A stretch of DNA of 64,000 nt, taken from Maea johnstoni. Taxonomy: Eukaryota; Annelida; Polychaeta; Spionida; Magelonidae. This document shows positions 24,507-35,467 of the stretch, in pieces. Location: contig OZ012684.1 in NCBI GenBank assembly GCA_963942565.1, positions 69,656,310 to 69,720,309 on the forward strand. The letters are read 5' to 3'. The position numbers and the translations under genes are program-made. Under the pieces are notes generated by a model. It did not search any database. It had not been told where the DNA came from and saw only the letters and a list, made by a program, of their open reading frames with translations. The stretch's first letter is position 1. Every line of letters starts with the position of its first letter.

Positions 24507-25039
24507 TTATAACCACAGGATGTTTTAATATTGCAAAAAAATAGTTTCTTCATTTTGTATTTGTCTTGTAGGTGCTTTAATGTTTGCTTTATATGACATA
24601 TTTTATTTCTCTTACACCAGAATGTTTGAAGATAGAGGGTGATTAAGTTGAAATAATCACTGAGACCTGTAAAGATAAGATAAGACAAGATACGAAAATG
24701 TTCATTTTTCTAAGTTTTACCCTTTATTGAATAATACATACATGGCATGGCATTGACTTATGAGAGACCAATTAAGGCATACAATATGAGCAAAGAAGAA
24801 TGAACAATGTTAAGATGAAAATATGTTCAGTTCTCATGTCAAATACATGCAAGGTTTGAATGTATGCATTCTTCCGAAAGGACATGCCCCTAGATATATT
24901 GTAAGAATACATTTGTGTTTTTTGAAGAAGTTCATGTATGTTTCTACTGAATCAGCCTTTGGCTTGCACTGGGTAAATGATATCAAGCTTACCAGCCATG
25001 CAATCTCCTCACACTCAGTCAAGGAAATTGAATTAGCTT
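24507..25039. other. Unique AT-rich sequence
   Basis: No gene seen. A degenerate GATAAGATAAGACAAGATAC run lies at about 24674. Confidence 0.5.
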
Positions 25040-25250
25040 TGGGAATCAGCGACTGATTCTTAATTCAGCGTGCTTGCCGGAGGACAGTTTGGACAGGAAG
25101 CCATCTTGTCGGTGTGTCAGCTTCCCTGAAGTCTGTCTGTGCGTCTGTCGTCCCCGGCCATCGCCCGGCAACAAGAGCTGTATATTAGGCCGGGGGTAAT
25201 AGAAGCTCTGGCTGCATCAAGACCTGGCTGTCACAGCCACTGGGAAAATG
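25040..25250. promoter_or_regulatory. GC-rich unique island, candidate cis-regulatory element
   Basis: About 200 bp with markedly higher GC and several CpGs (GTCGTCCCCGGCCATCGCCC, AGGCCGGGGGTAAT) inside AT-rich DNA. Contains an AACAAGAG Sox-like word and repeated CTGTCTGTGCGTCTGTCG. No gene start is visible beside it. Could also be an unrecognised first exon or a non-coding RNA promoter. Confidence 0.35.
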
Positions 25251-25562
25251 TGATTCTCTATTTCCTGTCTGCAAGGAACAGACAACCTAGTTTTTGATTG
25301 GTTGATATGATGATAAGTTTGAATTTATCAACTTTTTGACTTAGAAAAATACACACCAGAGAGAACCTAGTTATTCCAAGCATAATGCTAGAAATGCCAA
25401 GATTTCCTAGGAAGTCCCAGCTATATTTGGTAAGGGGAATACATTCAGATAAGATCACTTTCAAACCCTGAGGTTTATATTGTGATGATTATTAGAAACA
25501 CTCAACTGGGTAACATTTCCCTTCTTTTTTCTATTACTGAAAAGTCCAAAGGTGTCCTTCAG

Positions 25563-25768
25563 TTGCAAAGATAGCATTCACAATGCTGCCCATTTATATA
25601 GTGAACAGGCCTATTCATAAAAAAGGTATCAAGCAGGACTTAAACCAGAGTTGCACATTTTGAAGATCCCTTTTCCTTTCACTTAATACTGAATAGTCAA
25701 AATGGGTCTTTAAGTTGCAAAGGAACAATAGACAGCCCTTCATAATGCTGCACATTTGTATAGTGAAC
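25563..25768. repeat. About 152-162 bp tandem duplication
   Basis: TTGCAAAG, CATAATGCTGC and CATTTGTATAGTGAAC recur in order in two diverged units. Confidence 0.7.
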
Positions 25769-25939
25769 GACTATCATATTAATCTGCTGATGGAGAGCTA
25801 GATCTCCATTTAACCAAGTCTGGATACTTATAGAGGCTAACACATTCAGACCACAGGATATGGCAAATCCCCTTATATACAGTGAACTTTATGTATTTTT
25901 GCATGGACCTCCATTAAGAAAGGCCCAGGCATTTCCTGA

Positions 25940-26181
25940 GAAAGAGCCTATTAAGTTAATTGACATTAATAGGATTATTAATTAGAGTTATGGTAGAGCT
26001 AATCAGATTTTGTGAGGCAGGGGTTATGAGACGTTGTTAATGCTAACTGGGAGCAAAGCATGATCATCATGATATAAAATCTGCTGTACTAAGTATTGCA
26101 TCCTGATGTGTCTCGGGGCACTTTTATATTCAATTTCCTGTGGCACCGTGTTAGTGCTGCTATTGACCATTTCTCTTCGAA
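25940..26181. promoter_or_regulatory. Unique block rich in homeodomain-like words
   Basis: GTTAATTGACATTAATAGG and GGATTATTAATTAGAG place several TAAT cores within 60 bp, followed by a GATCATCATGAT near palindrome. No repeat similarity. Function inferred, weak. Confidence 0.25.
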
Positions 26182-26437
26182 CCTTCAGGCATAATTGCAT
26201 GCCACATGTTTATTAATTTACCAAGATTGTAATTTATATATCATCAAAACTATATGTACAAAGTGGAATAAAGCAAAGATATTCAAAAAGTCTAAGAATA
26301 TAAAAACAATTCAGCACAGTGTGGGAGGTATAATACAATACAATGGACTATACTGCAATGCAACACTGCACATTTGAATATTTGACATTTTCATTATAAT
26401 GCAATGAGACTGGTGTCTGAGAGGAGACATACAGAAG

Positions 26438-26548
26438 CTATTTGGAGGAAATATTGACTATAGGATGAAGTTTTCTGATTACATGCCTATTTGGAGGAAA
26501 TATTGACTATAGGATGAAGTTTTCTGATTACTTGCCTATTTGGAGGAA
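26438..26548. repeat. 49-bp minisatellite, 2.3 copies
   Basis: CTATTTGGAGGAAATATTGA begins units at 26438, 26487 and 26536. The first two are nearly identical, hence recent. Confidence 0.93.
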
Positions 26549-26938
26549 GGTGAAGGATTAATTACATGGAAATCTGCCTGTTTGCTGAGTCGAGTACAAT
26601 TTCATACAGCCCCATATCATAACCACTCAATCTCTACAGGAAGAACTAGGTAGAATGCATACCGTATTTGTCCGAATAAGCGCACATGCGCAAGAAGGGG
26701 TATTGGTAATCTTCTTTTTAACAGCAACCCTCGTGCGGTGATGGTCGTGGCAACAATTATCCACGCTCTTTTTATCTTTTGGTATACCATTTTCAATTGG
26801 ACTCTGAGTGATGGTGCGCTAAAGACTGACTGAAATGGGGGAAAACTGATAGCGTGAAGTACTCAAGCTCTAGAAAATAAAGATAATATATAAATCTGTA
26901 CCAGTACCACATGTAAAAGTAAGGAAACATTTATGTTT

Positions 26939-26963
26939 GGGGGGGGGGGGGGGGGGCGGGGCG
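26939..26963. repeat. Poly(G) run
   Basis: Eighteen G followed by C, four G, C and two G. Confidence 0.97.
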
Positions 26964-27551
26964 GTTAGGAAAGTTTAGACGACCAGAAATTAGTGTCTGC
27001 TGCTTGGCTTGGCTTTTTCAGAAAAAGAGGGTGGTTGCAGTCAGTTGTGGTCTGTGTGCTTATTCGGACGAATATTGTAATCTATCTGAGGTACACGGCC
27101 GTACCTGTAAGGCATCCCCCTCAAATTGCCTTATAAACCAGGCATTAGGAAACTCTGGCCAGAATGATTGGCTTTCCACAAAGGCTGTGTTCTCTCTCTT
27201 TTTCGGAAATAAGATTTTACCGGGAGATGTCGAGGTTAATTGAGTTCACCTACCTTTCCTAGCCAATAATTTGTCATCGTAAAGGTCGTCATAACCCAAG
27301 GTCACTGGTCTGTACCTCATAGTGCAAGAGGAAATGGAGTTAAGAGAGGTGCATGTGATGTAACACACTTGAGATGAGGAAAGCGAATGAGGAATTTGGT
27401 AGAGCTGAAAAGATGATCGCTTGCATCAAATATTGTAACGTTATTTGGGCCCTACCATATTAAGTTAGAAATGCCTAGGAAATTCATGGATAATCATGGG
27501 AGAATATCAGGATATCCTGGGAAGTCTCAGGTACTCCTAGAGTCCTATAAG
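26964..27551. other. Unique sequence
   Basis: A 79-codon frame (27004-27243) has a plausible amino acid mix but no known domain. No splice context that would support it. Confidence 0.4.
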
Positions 27552-27986
27552 AAAGGAGGAGTCATGTGTTTACCCTTTTTGATCCCAAACTAATATCCTG
27601 AGAAATCCTAGTAAAGGAGGTATCATATATACCTACCCTTTTTGATCCCAAACTAATATCCTAAGAAATCCTAGTAAAGGAGGAATCATATATACCTACG
27701 CTTTTTGATACCAAACTAATATCCTGAGAAATCCTAGTAAAGGAGGAATCATGTACTATAAATATCATCTTGATCCCGAACTAATATCCTGAGAAATCCT
27801 AGTAAAGGAGGAATCATGTACTATAAATATCATCTTGATCCCGAACTAATATCCTGAGAAATCCTAGTAAAGGAGGAATCATGTACTATAAATATCATCT
27901 TGATCCCGAACTAATATCCTGAGAAATCCTAGTAAAGGAGGAATCATGTACTATAAACATCATCTTGATCCCGAACTAATATCCTA
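27552..27986. repeat. 63/65-bp minisatellite, about 6.7 copies in two phases
   Basis: Units begin AGGAGGAATCATGTACTATA and end ATCCTGAGAAATCCTAGTAA. The left three starts (27552, 27615, 27678) are 63 bp apart and carry ATATATACCTACCC; from 27741 the period is 65 bp and units are almost identical, carrying GTACTATAAATATCATCTTG. The 65-bp variant has therefore been amplified most recently. Confidence 0.95.
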
Positions 27987-28022
27987 AGAAAATGATTGAA
28001 TGTCAAGTAAGTTCATGATGGG

Positions 28023-28128
28023 TTAAATGATTCCTGTTCAAACACTTTCAAATATTACACAATATAAGGGGATAAGTAATCTCCAAAGTTGTCAAGCGAT
28101 GTGCTCACTCCAGATGCAAAAGGGTTAA
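28023..28128. mobile_element. Short degenerate TTAACCC-type element
   Basis: TTAAATGATTCC at the left and TGCAAAAGGGTTAA at the right, about 106 bp. The interior (CACTTTCAAATATT) recalls family B. Confidence 0.45.
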
Positions 28129-28360
28129 ATCAGCAAATACTACCTTAAACTGGAGTCTTTCTCATAGGAGTAATGAGTGATGAGCTCTTCCTGGTTGTGC
28201 AGCCATTTTGTTTCGCTGGTTGTCCTCAACCGCTGCTGGGATCGGCTGCAGACAGCTCCAACAAACATCTTCCAGTAGCAACAAAATGCGATATACACAT
28301 GCAAAACATGTGTTAAAGTGAATGGTGCAATACAGTTTCTATCCTGTGAAGCATTTCTTC

Positions 28361-28574
28361 TTAACCCTTATGCTGCTGGTGGCTAATTTGGCCAATACCA
28401 AATTATGCAAAAAAGCCTGAAAAATGACTGAAACCCTGGCACATGGGTACTCATCTGAGAGTACCCAGCGAGAGCTATCCGATGAATACCAACATGACAG
28501 GATTTAGATGGTTTCCAAACATCTTTGCGTCCTTGTGATTTGGACGAAAGTAGCCGAAGCATTGAGAGGGTTAA
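28361..28574 (+). mobile_element. Family A MITE, well preserved
   Basis: TTAACCCTTATGCTGCTGG to GCATTGAGAGGGTTAA with all blocks present. It is among the closest copies to the inferred consensus. Confidence 0.93.
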
Positions 28575-29290
28575 GCTGGATGGGTGCCAGCATGTATGCT
28601 TTTCCTATAAGCATCCATTATAGCCCTATGTATAAGTATTAGTCACATCATGCCAATACCTTAGTCCTTATCATTGCCTCACTTAGCCTATAGCATGGAT
28701 CAGCAGTATTTCCTTGATGAGATTACCATTATACTAACATACTTTACATCAGAGTACCCTTATATTATCACAAATCCTTTTGCATTAATGATTTTTTTTT
28801 TTCAAAAAGCTTTTTTCTTTATTTTCCTGCTTGCTTTAATGATTGTTGACAACATAACTTGAAATACATACATTATGTGTCTTTACGAATTGTAGCTGAT
28901 AAGAGTTATTTATGTTAGCAATTCTGATGATTATTTACAATATTATGTTTGGTCTTCAAATTATTTTCTAGTTTCATCTGTTTGGTAAACATATGCAAAT
29001 ATTTTTCTGATATAAAAAGTATATCAGTATGGCAGTTGTTATTTCTTTTCATCAAACTATAGTCTGCTATTAATCATAGATCTATAACTATTAAGTCTTT
29101 TCCTGTTAGCAATTTTCATTTATTAATTTTAAGAATTTTACTGATTTCTTCCAAAACCTATATATTGGTTTCCTCCTTAATTGCAAGTGACTAGTCATGA
29201 TTTACATTGAATAAACCAAAGTGATTTAGTTCTGTAATTAAAATGTTAGTTCCCATTCGCTTATTCATTATTCCTTTTTCTTTACAGGTA

Positions 29291-29294
<4 letters not shown>
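28575..29294. other. Unique AT-rich sequence
   Basis: No gene. One 62-codon Ile/Phe-rich frame reflects base composition. Confidence 0.5.

Positions 29295-29329
<35 letters not shown>
29295..29329. repeat. Short (AT)n microsatellite
   Basis: About 35 bp of AT dinucleotide. Confidence 0.95.
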
Positions 29330-29330
<1 letters not shown>

Positions 29331-30719
29331 CTACAAAACAGCTGTAGGTGCTGAAAGAGCCGGGTCTGGTAAGTAAGTGGTACACATTTCAGAATTCCTA
29401 TTAAAGATTTTCCTTCTTTTTTACCTTAACTATTTATTACATTATATTCCATTAGTAATAGAGGCACTTAGCTTTCTATCGTAGCCTAGTGGCTATTAGC
29501 AAAGGTCAGGAGGTATACTGGATGGTGTGCTACCATTGTTTGATACACTTATCATCCTGGCATTTAACACGAGGTCCAAAAATCTCAGTCCTGGAGCACA
29601 GCTATTTAAGTCAGAAGCTGCTGCGTGACAATTGGTTCAAATATTAATTGTCACCAGGTGACACTACCATGTCAGCCCTCATAGCAATAAAGAAGGCTTA
29701 ATAGGTTTAGGTCGCCTAGATCAATCAGAAGCCAATGTTTTTAAATGGAGTTCACTCATTTTCAACACAATCTGTATGAAAAATGATATAAGAGAAATAT
29801 TTGATTGGTTTCAAGAAAATTTCCTATTTTAAACACATGACATGGGAAATACCATTAAATCACAGGGCATGTTGGAAAGGATTTGATTTAGTATAGTAAT
29901 CTTATGGAACGGACCAAAACTCAGAATGTACAAAACCACATCAATCTATAATTTTATGAAGTACACGTATGCGCTGTAGTTTTGAAGTTGTTATCAAAAT
30001 CCCATAATGCCATTTTTAGGTTGACGCTACATTTATTATTGCCATTGAAGATGGTATTGCCCTTTCTTTTAAGACCATCCAATTCCTCAGACAGTGTTAT
30101 TCTTTTGTGGTCTGGCATTTTTATTGCACCTCATCTTGCCATAGATTGCCAATAGAGCTGGATGTTGGTTGGATCTGTGAAGAAATTACACTGAGAGGTC
30201 GCAATAGCCCCTCTCCACCCATTTGGTGCAATATGGTTTGTTATTAACTATTGTTTTTCCTGTTAAGCTTATGAGGTACCTGGAGAAGCTCGACCTTTGA
30301 TACCATTAGCTCGACCTTTGACCCCATTACCAGATGAGGTCTCAGAAGAATTTGGCCTCCTACTGGCTTTGGTAATAAATCCCATTTAGCTTGTATTTGG
30401 CTGTTAGATGAGTTTTGTACCAGTAGCACTGGAGGTGCAGTGAAGAATGGGATCGGAATAACAATTATTTTGCCTGCATGGATGCCGTTGGTAGGCGAAG
30501 AACCAGCGTATTATCTTACTATACAAACCTACTTGCCATCTTGGGCAAGTGAAAACAGTTTTTACCTTCAAGCAAAAATTGGGACATGTGCACCAAGCAA
30601 TTTTTGGTGAAACTCATAAATTGAAAATCATATGAATTAAGGTACAGCTGAGATCCTGATTCATATATTTTCATCCTGAAATGCCTTTGAAATTTTATTA
30701 TATTTTAAGAAAATCATGT
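29330..30719. other. Unique sequence with an inverted repeat, no gene
   Basis: About 1.4 kb free of recognised repeats. The only structured spot is at 29625-29662. A local duplication, AGCTCGACCTTTGA and CCATTAGCTCGACCTTTGA, occurs at about 30286 and 30305. Confidence 0.5.
29625..29662. promoter_or_regulatory. Inverted TGACA/TGTCA pair and GGTGAC palindrome
   Basis: GTGACAATT (29625-29633) and AATTGTCAC (29646-29654) form perfect 9-bp arms around 12 nt. TCACCAGGTGA (29651-29661) overlaps the right arm. TGACA is the core bound by TALE homeodomains (Meis, Pknox, TGIF), and CAGGTG is an E-box. Could equally be a chance hairpin. Confidence 0.3.
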
Positions 30720-30951
30720 TTAACCTTTCCAATGCCACACATACATGTATGCATGTGTTTGTGGTAGCATAACATAGAGAACCATACACGCATATATGTG
30801 TGCAAGATAATCACATGACTATGGTAGACCAAAGGTTTAAAAGATTGTCAAACATGAACAACCTGGTACTGGATTTAGGCCAGTAATCCCCATTACAGTT
30901 TGACATCTGACATTTGTGGGGAAAATTACAATTTGAACTCCTAGGGGTTAA
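30720..30951 (+). mobile_element. Family C MITE, internally deleted form
   Basis: TTAACCTTTCCAATGCCACAC to TCCTAGGGGTTAA. Compared with the copy at 13025 it lacks about 110 bp between GATAATCA and CACATGAC; the flanking short repeat TCA suggests deletion at microhomology. Contains the 12-bp palindrome CATACATGTATG (30740-30751). Confidence 0.85.
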
Positions 30952-31199
30952 TTCAATTAAAATGAGATGGACTGTTTATAAACTATGAAAATTGCAAAAA
31001 GTAAAATTTTTTGTTGAGAGAAGATTACAAATATACACACACATACACATGTGCAATTTTATTAGTTTCTATAAGTTTCAGTCCAAGAAATGATCAGTAT
31101 TAATTACATAAGCCCTTAACTTTTAAATCTTATATATTCTCAATAAACTTCTAACTGTGTGAATCAGTGTCTTTAAATTTGGTTCCTTGTGAACATTCT

Positions 31200-31615
31200 G
31201 TCACCCGTGCAGTACTTGACAATTACTCTATGAATGCTCAATAGGCACTTAACTATTACTCCCGGAGCACTCCACAACAGGAGTTCCTACTTAGACTGTG
31301 AAGTCTCAGCCACGAGAACCTGCCGCCACGGCGAAAAGTAATCAGAGCAGATGACTTAAGTGTGAACTACGAGCAAATCAAGGCAACTGGAAAACAAATC
31401 GTTCGAACTGTTTGCACAATTCGCACCCGAGCCTTCTCAGCTTCTCGGCTCTGCTGATAGATGGCCTATCTCGGCACATATGTGATTTATACAGAATACA
31501 GACCTCAATTTGTAGAGGGGAGTTCTCTCTGCCAGTCAGACTCGTCTAGACCATTTGTCTGAGTAATTGTGTCGGCAGTTTTGGGAGGAGGTACATGGTT
31601 TACACACATGCCACA
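31200..31615. promoter_or_regulatory. GC-richer unique block, candidate cis-regulatory element
   Basis: About 400 bp without repeat similarity, with CpGs (GCCGCCACGGCGAAAAG, ATTCGCACCCGAGCC). Two NK2-type words occur in opposite orientation: CACTTAA (31246-31252) and TTAAGTG (31356-31362). It ends where the MITE at 31626 begins. Function inferred. Confidence 0.35.
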
Positions 31616-31625
31616 GTGGAAAGAA

Positions 31626-31838
31626 TTAACCTATTCACATCTAGAATATATACACAGTCTGACTTATATGAAAATATTTTATTAATAAAGCAATATTTCA
31701 AGAAATATTTGACTCAAATTTGTAGTTTCCATAGGATTTGATAATACCCTGTCACATATTTTTCAAGAATTACTCTGTTTGATGATTTATGTTCTTAGTT
31801 GTCAGATAGTGTATGCACTCCACATGGACATGGGTTAA
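31626..31838. mobile_element. Degenerate TTAACC element (family B-related)
   Basis: TTAACCTATTCACATCTAGA to CATGGACATGGGTTAA. The right part (GTCAGATAGTGTATGCACTC) resembles the elements at 35254 and 19721. The right TTAA (31835-31838) is shared with the next element. Confidence 0.55.
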
Positions 31839-32042
31839 CCCTCCCAATGCTGAGGCTACTTTCAACCAAAGCACAAGGACACAATGATTTTTGAAAACCA
31901 TCGAAACCCTGTCATGTTGATATTCATTGGATAGCTCTTTCTAAGTACTCTCAGATGAGTACCCATGTACCTGGGTTTCAGTCATTTTCCAGTTTTTTTG
32001 CATCATTTCGTATTGGCAAAATTAGCCACTAGCTAGTGTTAA
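31835..32042 (-). mobile_element. Family A MITE
   Basis: Minus strand: TTAACCCTCCCAATGCTGAGG to CACTAGCTAGTGTTAA. Complete apart from a changed tip. Confidence 0.9.
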
Positions 32043-33061
32043 AAAAAAGAAAAGGGACAGCGATATATCACCTCTGGAAAAAAAGTTGAAAGAATTTTAT
32101 GCTGCAATTGAAGTTATTTCAATCATTTATGCTCACAGTGCATCAAGGGTCACCCTCGGTTTGATTAACAGGAAATATGATGTAATACAAATATTAGGCT
32201 TACTTTGAAGGTCTTCCTTTGATTGTAGGGCCATATGAGAACACTGAGCATGAAATATGTGAAGGTAACTTGCTCAAAGGAATGTAAAAACATCTTTCAA
32301 ATGTTTTTTTTTTACTTAGAATAGTTCAGAACTAAAAAAAGATGGGTTTTTCTGTCAGACAAATTAAAACACTCCTAGCATACGTTGTTGAAACAGATGT
32401 GTTGAGTAACCTTGGATAGTACCCGCACAATACCAAAGGCCAATATCAAATGGGGATAATACTGTTTCTATTAATATATTTTATAACTGCACTGCTTATC
32501 GTCATGAAATTGACTTGCTTGTTGCTTGCATATGTACCAATGAAGGCAGTTTACTATGCCTAAAATAAGGCATAAAGGAGGTAGCCAGTATTGTTACAAA
32601 TTTTGTTACAATGTTGCATTGTTAAGAAAATATATGATATCAGATAGCATTGAGAGCTAGAGCACCCTGAATTCTTGTAACCTATAGCTCAAAGGAAGTA
32701 GCCCAAAGAAAACGTGAATAAAAGTTATTAATTGAATTTAGATAAATAATCTTTATATGCTTAACAGGTATTACCCATAATTATATTTTATGTATGAATG
32801 TTGTATTGTAGCTTTCAAAGTGATCCCCTTTCCCCCTCAAATTGATACTGAGTGAATCATGTTTTTCAGATTTTGTATTGTTTTTTTGTTTCTACAGCCC
32901 CCCCCCCCCCAAAAAAAAAGAAGAAAAAACATTGTTATCTAAAGTAAATAGGTATTTCTGTGCTGTCAGGCTAATTAGGTGCTCAGGACCTATATTGGTT
33001 AAACAGATGTACTGTGGAGTTGCTGCAATCATGCACTAGGATCCATGCATGCATGCAGTGT
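32043..33061. other. Unique AT-rich sequence
   Basis: Contains a C13-A9 run at about 32898-32919. No gene; a frame across this run is simple-sequence derived. Confidence 0.5.
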
Positions 33062-33110
33062 TTAACCCATTAATGCTTGCAACAGCCAAAAGCAGCCTGG
33101 AAATCGGAGT
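33062..33110 (-). mobile_element. Family B-like fragment
   Basis: TTAACCCATTAATGCTTGCA and ACAGCCAAAAGCAGCCTGG match the right end of family B read on the minus strand; similarity then stops. Confidence 0.55.
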
Positions 33111-34099
33111 GACTGTAGGAAAGCATTGCCTCTCCCCTGAGTCACTGGCAACTTTCATACACGCCTTGAGCCAGACTGGAACCGGAGTAGTGGTGGGTGG
33201 CAGCTAGCAGTCAGTAATAATGATTTGAACCACTGGCAGGCCCCTACATTTTATTTATGATAATCCTGTGAGGACTTGAGAGCTGGAATAAAAGCTGATA
33301 AGGGCTATACTTAAAGAGGTGAGCAGATGAACTTTATCAGACATTTCTAGCTGTAAATGTCTGCAGTTGCCATAGCCTTTTTGTTAATAAGATAACCACT
33401 GTTATTTTTTATTCATTAAAAATTCATAAAACTTGTTAAAATTTGTGCATTGTTGATTGTCTGCCAAAACTTTTATGTAATCTTTTCGTTTTGATAATAG
33501 TATTTAACAAATTCAAATTTTCATTATAACCTTGTATAATATCACACATATACTAGTTTGTGAATTCAAAATTGAAATTTCAGAATTTCTAAAAAAAATG
33601 AATTATGAATGTCAACTACCTACTCACCCGCAAAAAGGCCTTAGTTTTTACGTTTTCAGGCCACTGTATTTAAAGAAAACATTCAAAATAAACTTAGTTA
33701 TACAATCTTGGTTTATCGCATACATCATCTAAACCGGCAATCATTTTTGCACCTCTGCGAGGTCCGCTCACCCAGAAAGCATTGCGCATGGAAGTCAACA
33801 TCCTGCCTCTTCTGGTGTAAGCACTGTCCACTGGTCTGAGAAGTTTTTTTGTACTTGACAAATATTTCGGAGCAAAAAAATCTGTAACACCAAAAATCAA
33901 CTTGGACTGGCCTTAGCCACAGTATAGCAGAAAAAGTGACAATAATCAAAATTTCAAATGAATTAGCCTTCCTCTAGTTTTAATATCGGCTCCAAATAGC
34001 TATTTTACAAACTAGCATCTGTAGGATGCCAAATGCCAAAGAATAGAAGAGAAGAAGAGAAGAAAAAGCCGCTAATGGTGCTGTTGGAATAAGGTTACT
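33111..34099. other. Unique sequence
   Basis: First 130 bp GC-richer (GAGCCAGACTGGAACCGGAG). Overlapping minus-strand frames at 33694-33949 have no recognised domain. Confidence 0.45.
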
Positions 34100-34640
34100 T
34101 AGAGGTGCTTCTCGGGCAAGAAACTACCTGGAATGCCCCCTTATTATCTGGCCCCAGCACTTCCCTTTCAGCGGGAACGGAAAGAGGAGAATGCATGTAG
34201 TAATAGCGCATCTTCTTAGTCTTGGAAGCCGGCCAACTCTCGCCCCTTTCCCTGCTGCAAGGCTGTATCCTTAGCTGGAGGTGTGAATTACAACAATGGA
34301 GAGTGGCGAGTGTATTTCCCGCGTCCGTTAAGCATCCGCCGCGGGTGATGTTTTCAGAGAGGAAATGGAAGGAGATTTGCAGGGCTCTGAGGGCAGAGTA
34401 ATGGAGGATGCGGGCGGGCATCTCAATGCAGGTGCTCGCTGCCGTTAGACGATCCCCAGTTAATTGGGATTATTTGATACCTGCGGACAGATATCATAAT
34501 GATGCTGAGTGTAGTGACGTCTGCACTGCATTATGATCAAGGGCTTGCGGGAGCCGAATCTGAATCCACTCACTCTGAGAGATATCTGAGCTGTCACTCT
34601 AGTCAACCACTTCCCACGCACCCATAATCCATCTCTTAGT
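34100..34640. promoter_or_regulatory. GC-richer unique block, candidate cis-regulatory element
   Basis: The longest repeat-free GC-rich stretch apart from 57.2 kb, with CpG-containing words (TTCCCGCGTCCGTTAAGC, CCGCCGCGGGTGATG). TATCATAATGATGC and GCATTATGATCAAGG repeat an ATTATGAT-type word. A 108-codon minus-strand frame (34095-34421) is Cys/Ser/Arg-rich without a recognised domain. A missed exon is possible but unsupported. Confidence 0.35.
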
Positions 34641-35091
<451 letters not shown>

Positions 35092-35253
35092 AGTGTTAAT
35101 GTGTAAGTGGGTGGGCATGTGTGTGGGTGGGCATGTATTTTAAGAATATGAGTGTAATTTCGAAAGATAATGAGGATCAAGAAATTTCTGATCCTTAATT
35201 TTCTTTATAAACTAAGTAGACTTAAAGAGTTACTTCTTGAATTATTGAAATGA

Positions 35254-35467
35254 CTAACACATTTGCATAATTAAAGCATACCCATGGTCTCGCACATCAA
35301 GGGCTATCTAATCAGCAAGACAATTGTTCATACAGCTTGACTGAAAAACTGCTTCTCTTGTTGTTTTAAGTTCTCTCTGTAAATAGTTTTCTAACATTTC
35401 TCTATTGGATGAAGTTTGTGTTAAAAGTTCTCAGACCATGTGTTTGCTTCGGATGCAAATGGGTTTA
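35254..35467. mobile_element. Degenerate TTAACC-type element
   Basis: CTAACACATTTGCATAATTA to GGATGCAAATGGGTTTAA. Shares TCTCAGACCATGTGTTTGC with the copy at 19721 (GTCAGACCATGTGATTGC), supporting a separate old subfamily. Confidence 0.4.

Noticed and set aside
26170-26185. TTCGAACC word resembling a tRNA B box
   Set aside because: No A box, anticodon arm or acceptor stem around it; other TTCGA words in the window fail likewise.
26939-26963. G-quadruplex regulatory element (also 54111-54131)
   Set aside because: A plain homopolymer; slippage or sequencing error explains it as well and no promoter is nearby.
34095-34421. 108-codon minus-strand frame
   Set aside because: No recognisable domain; GC-rich local composition explains its length.
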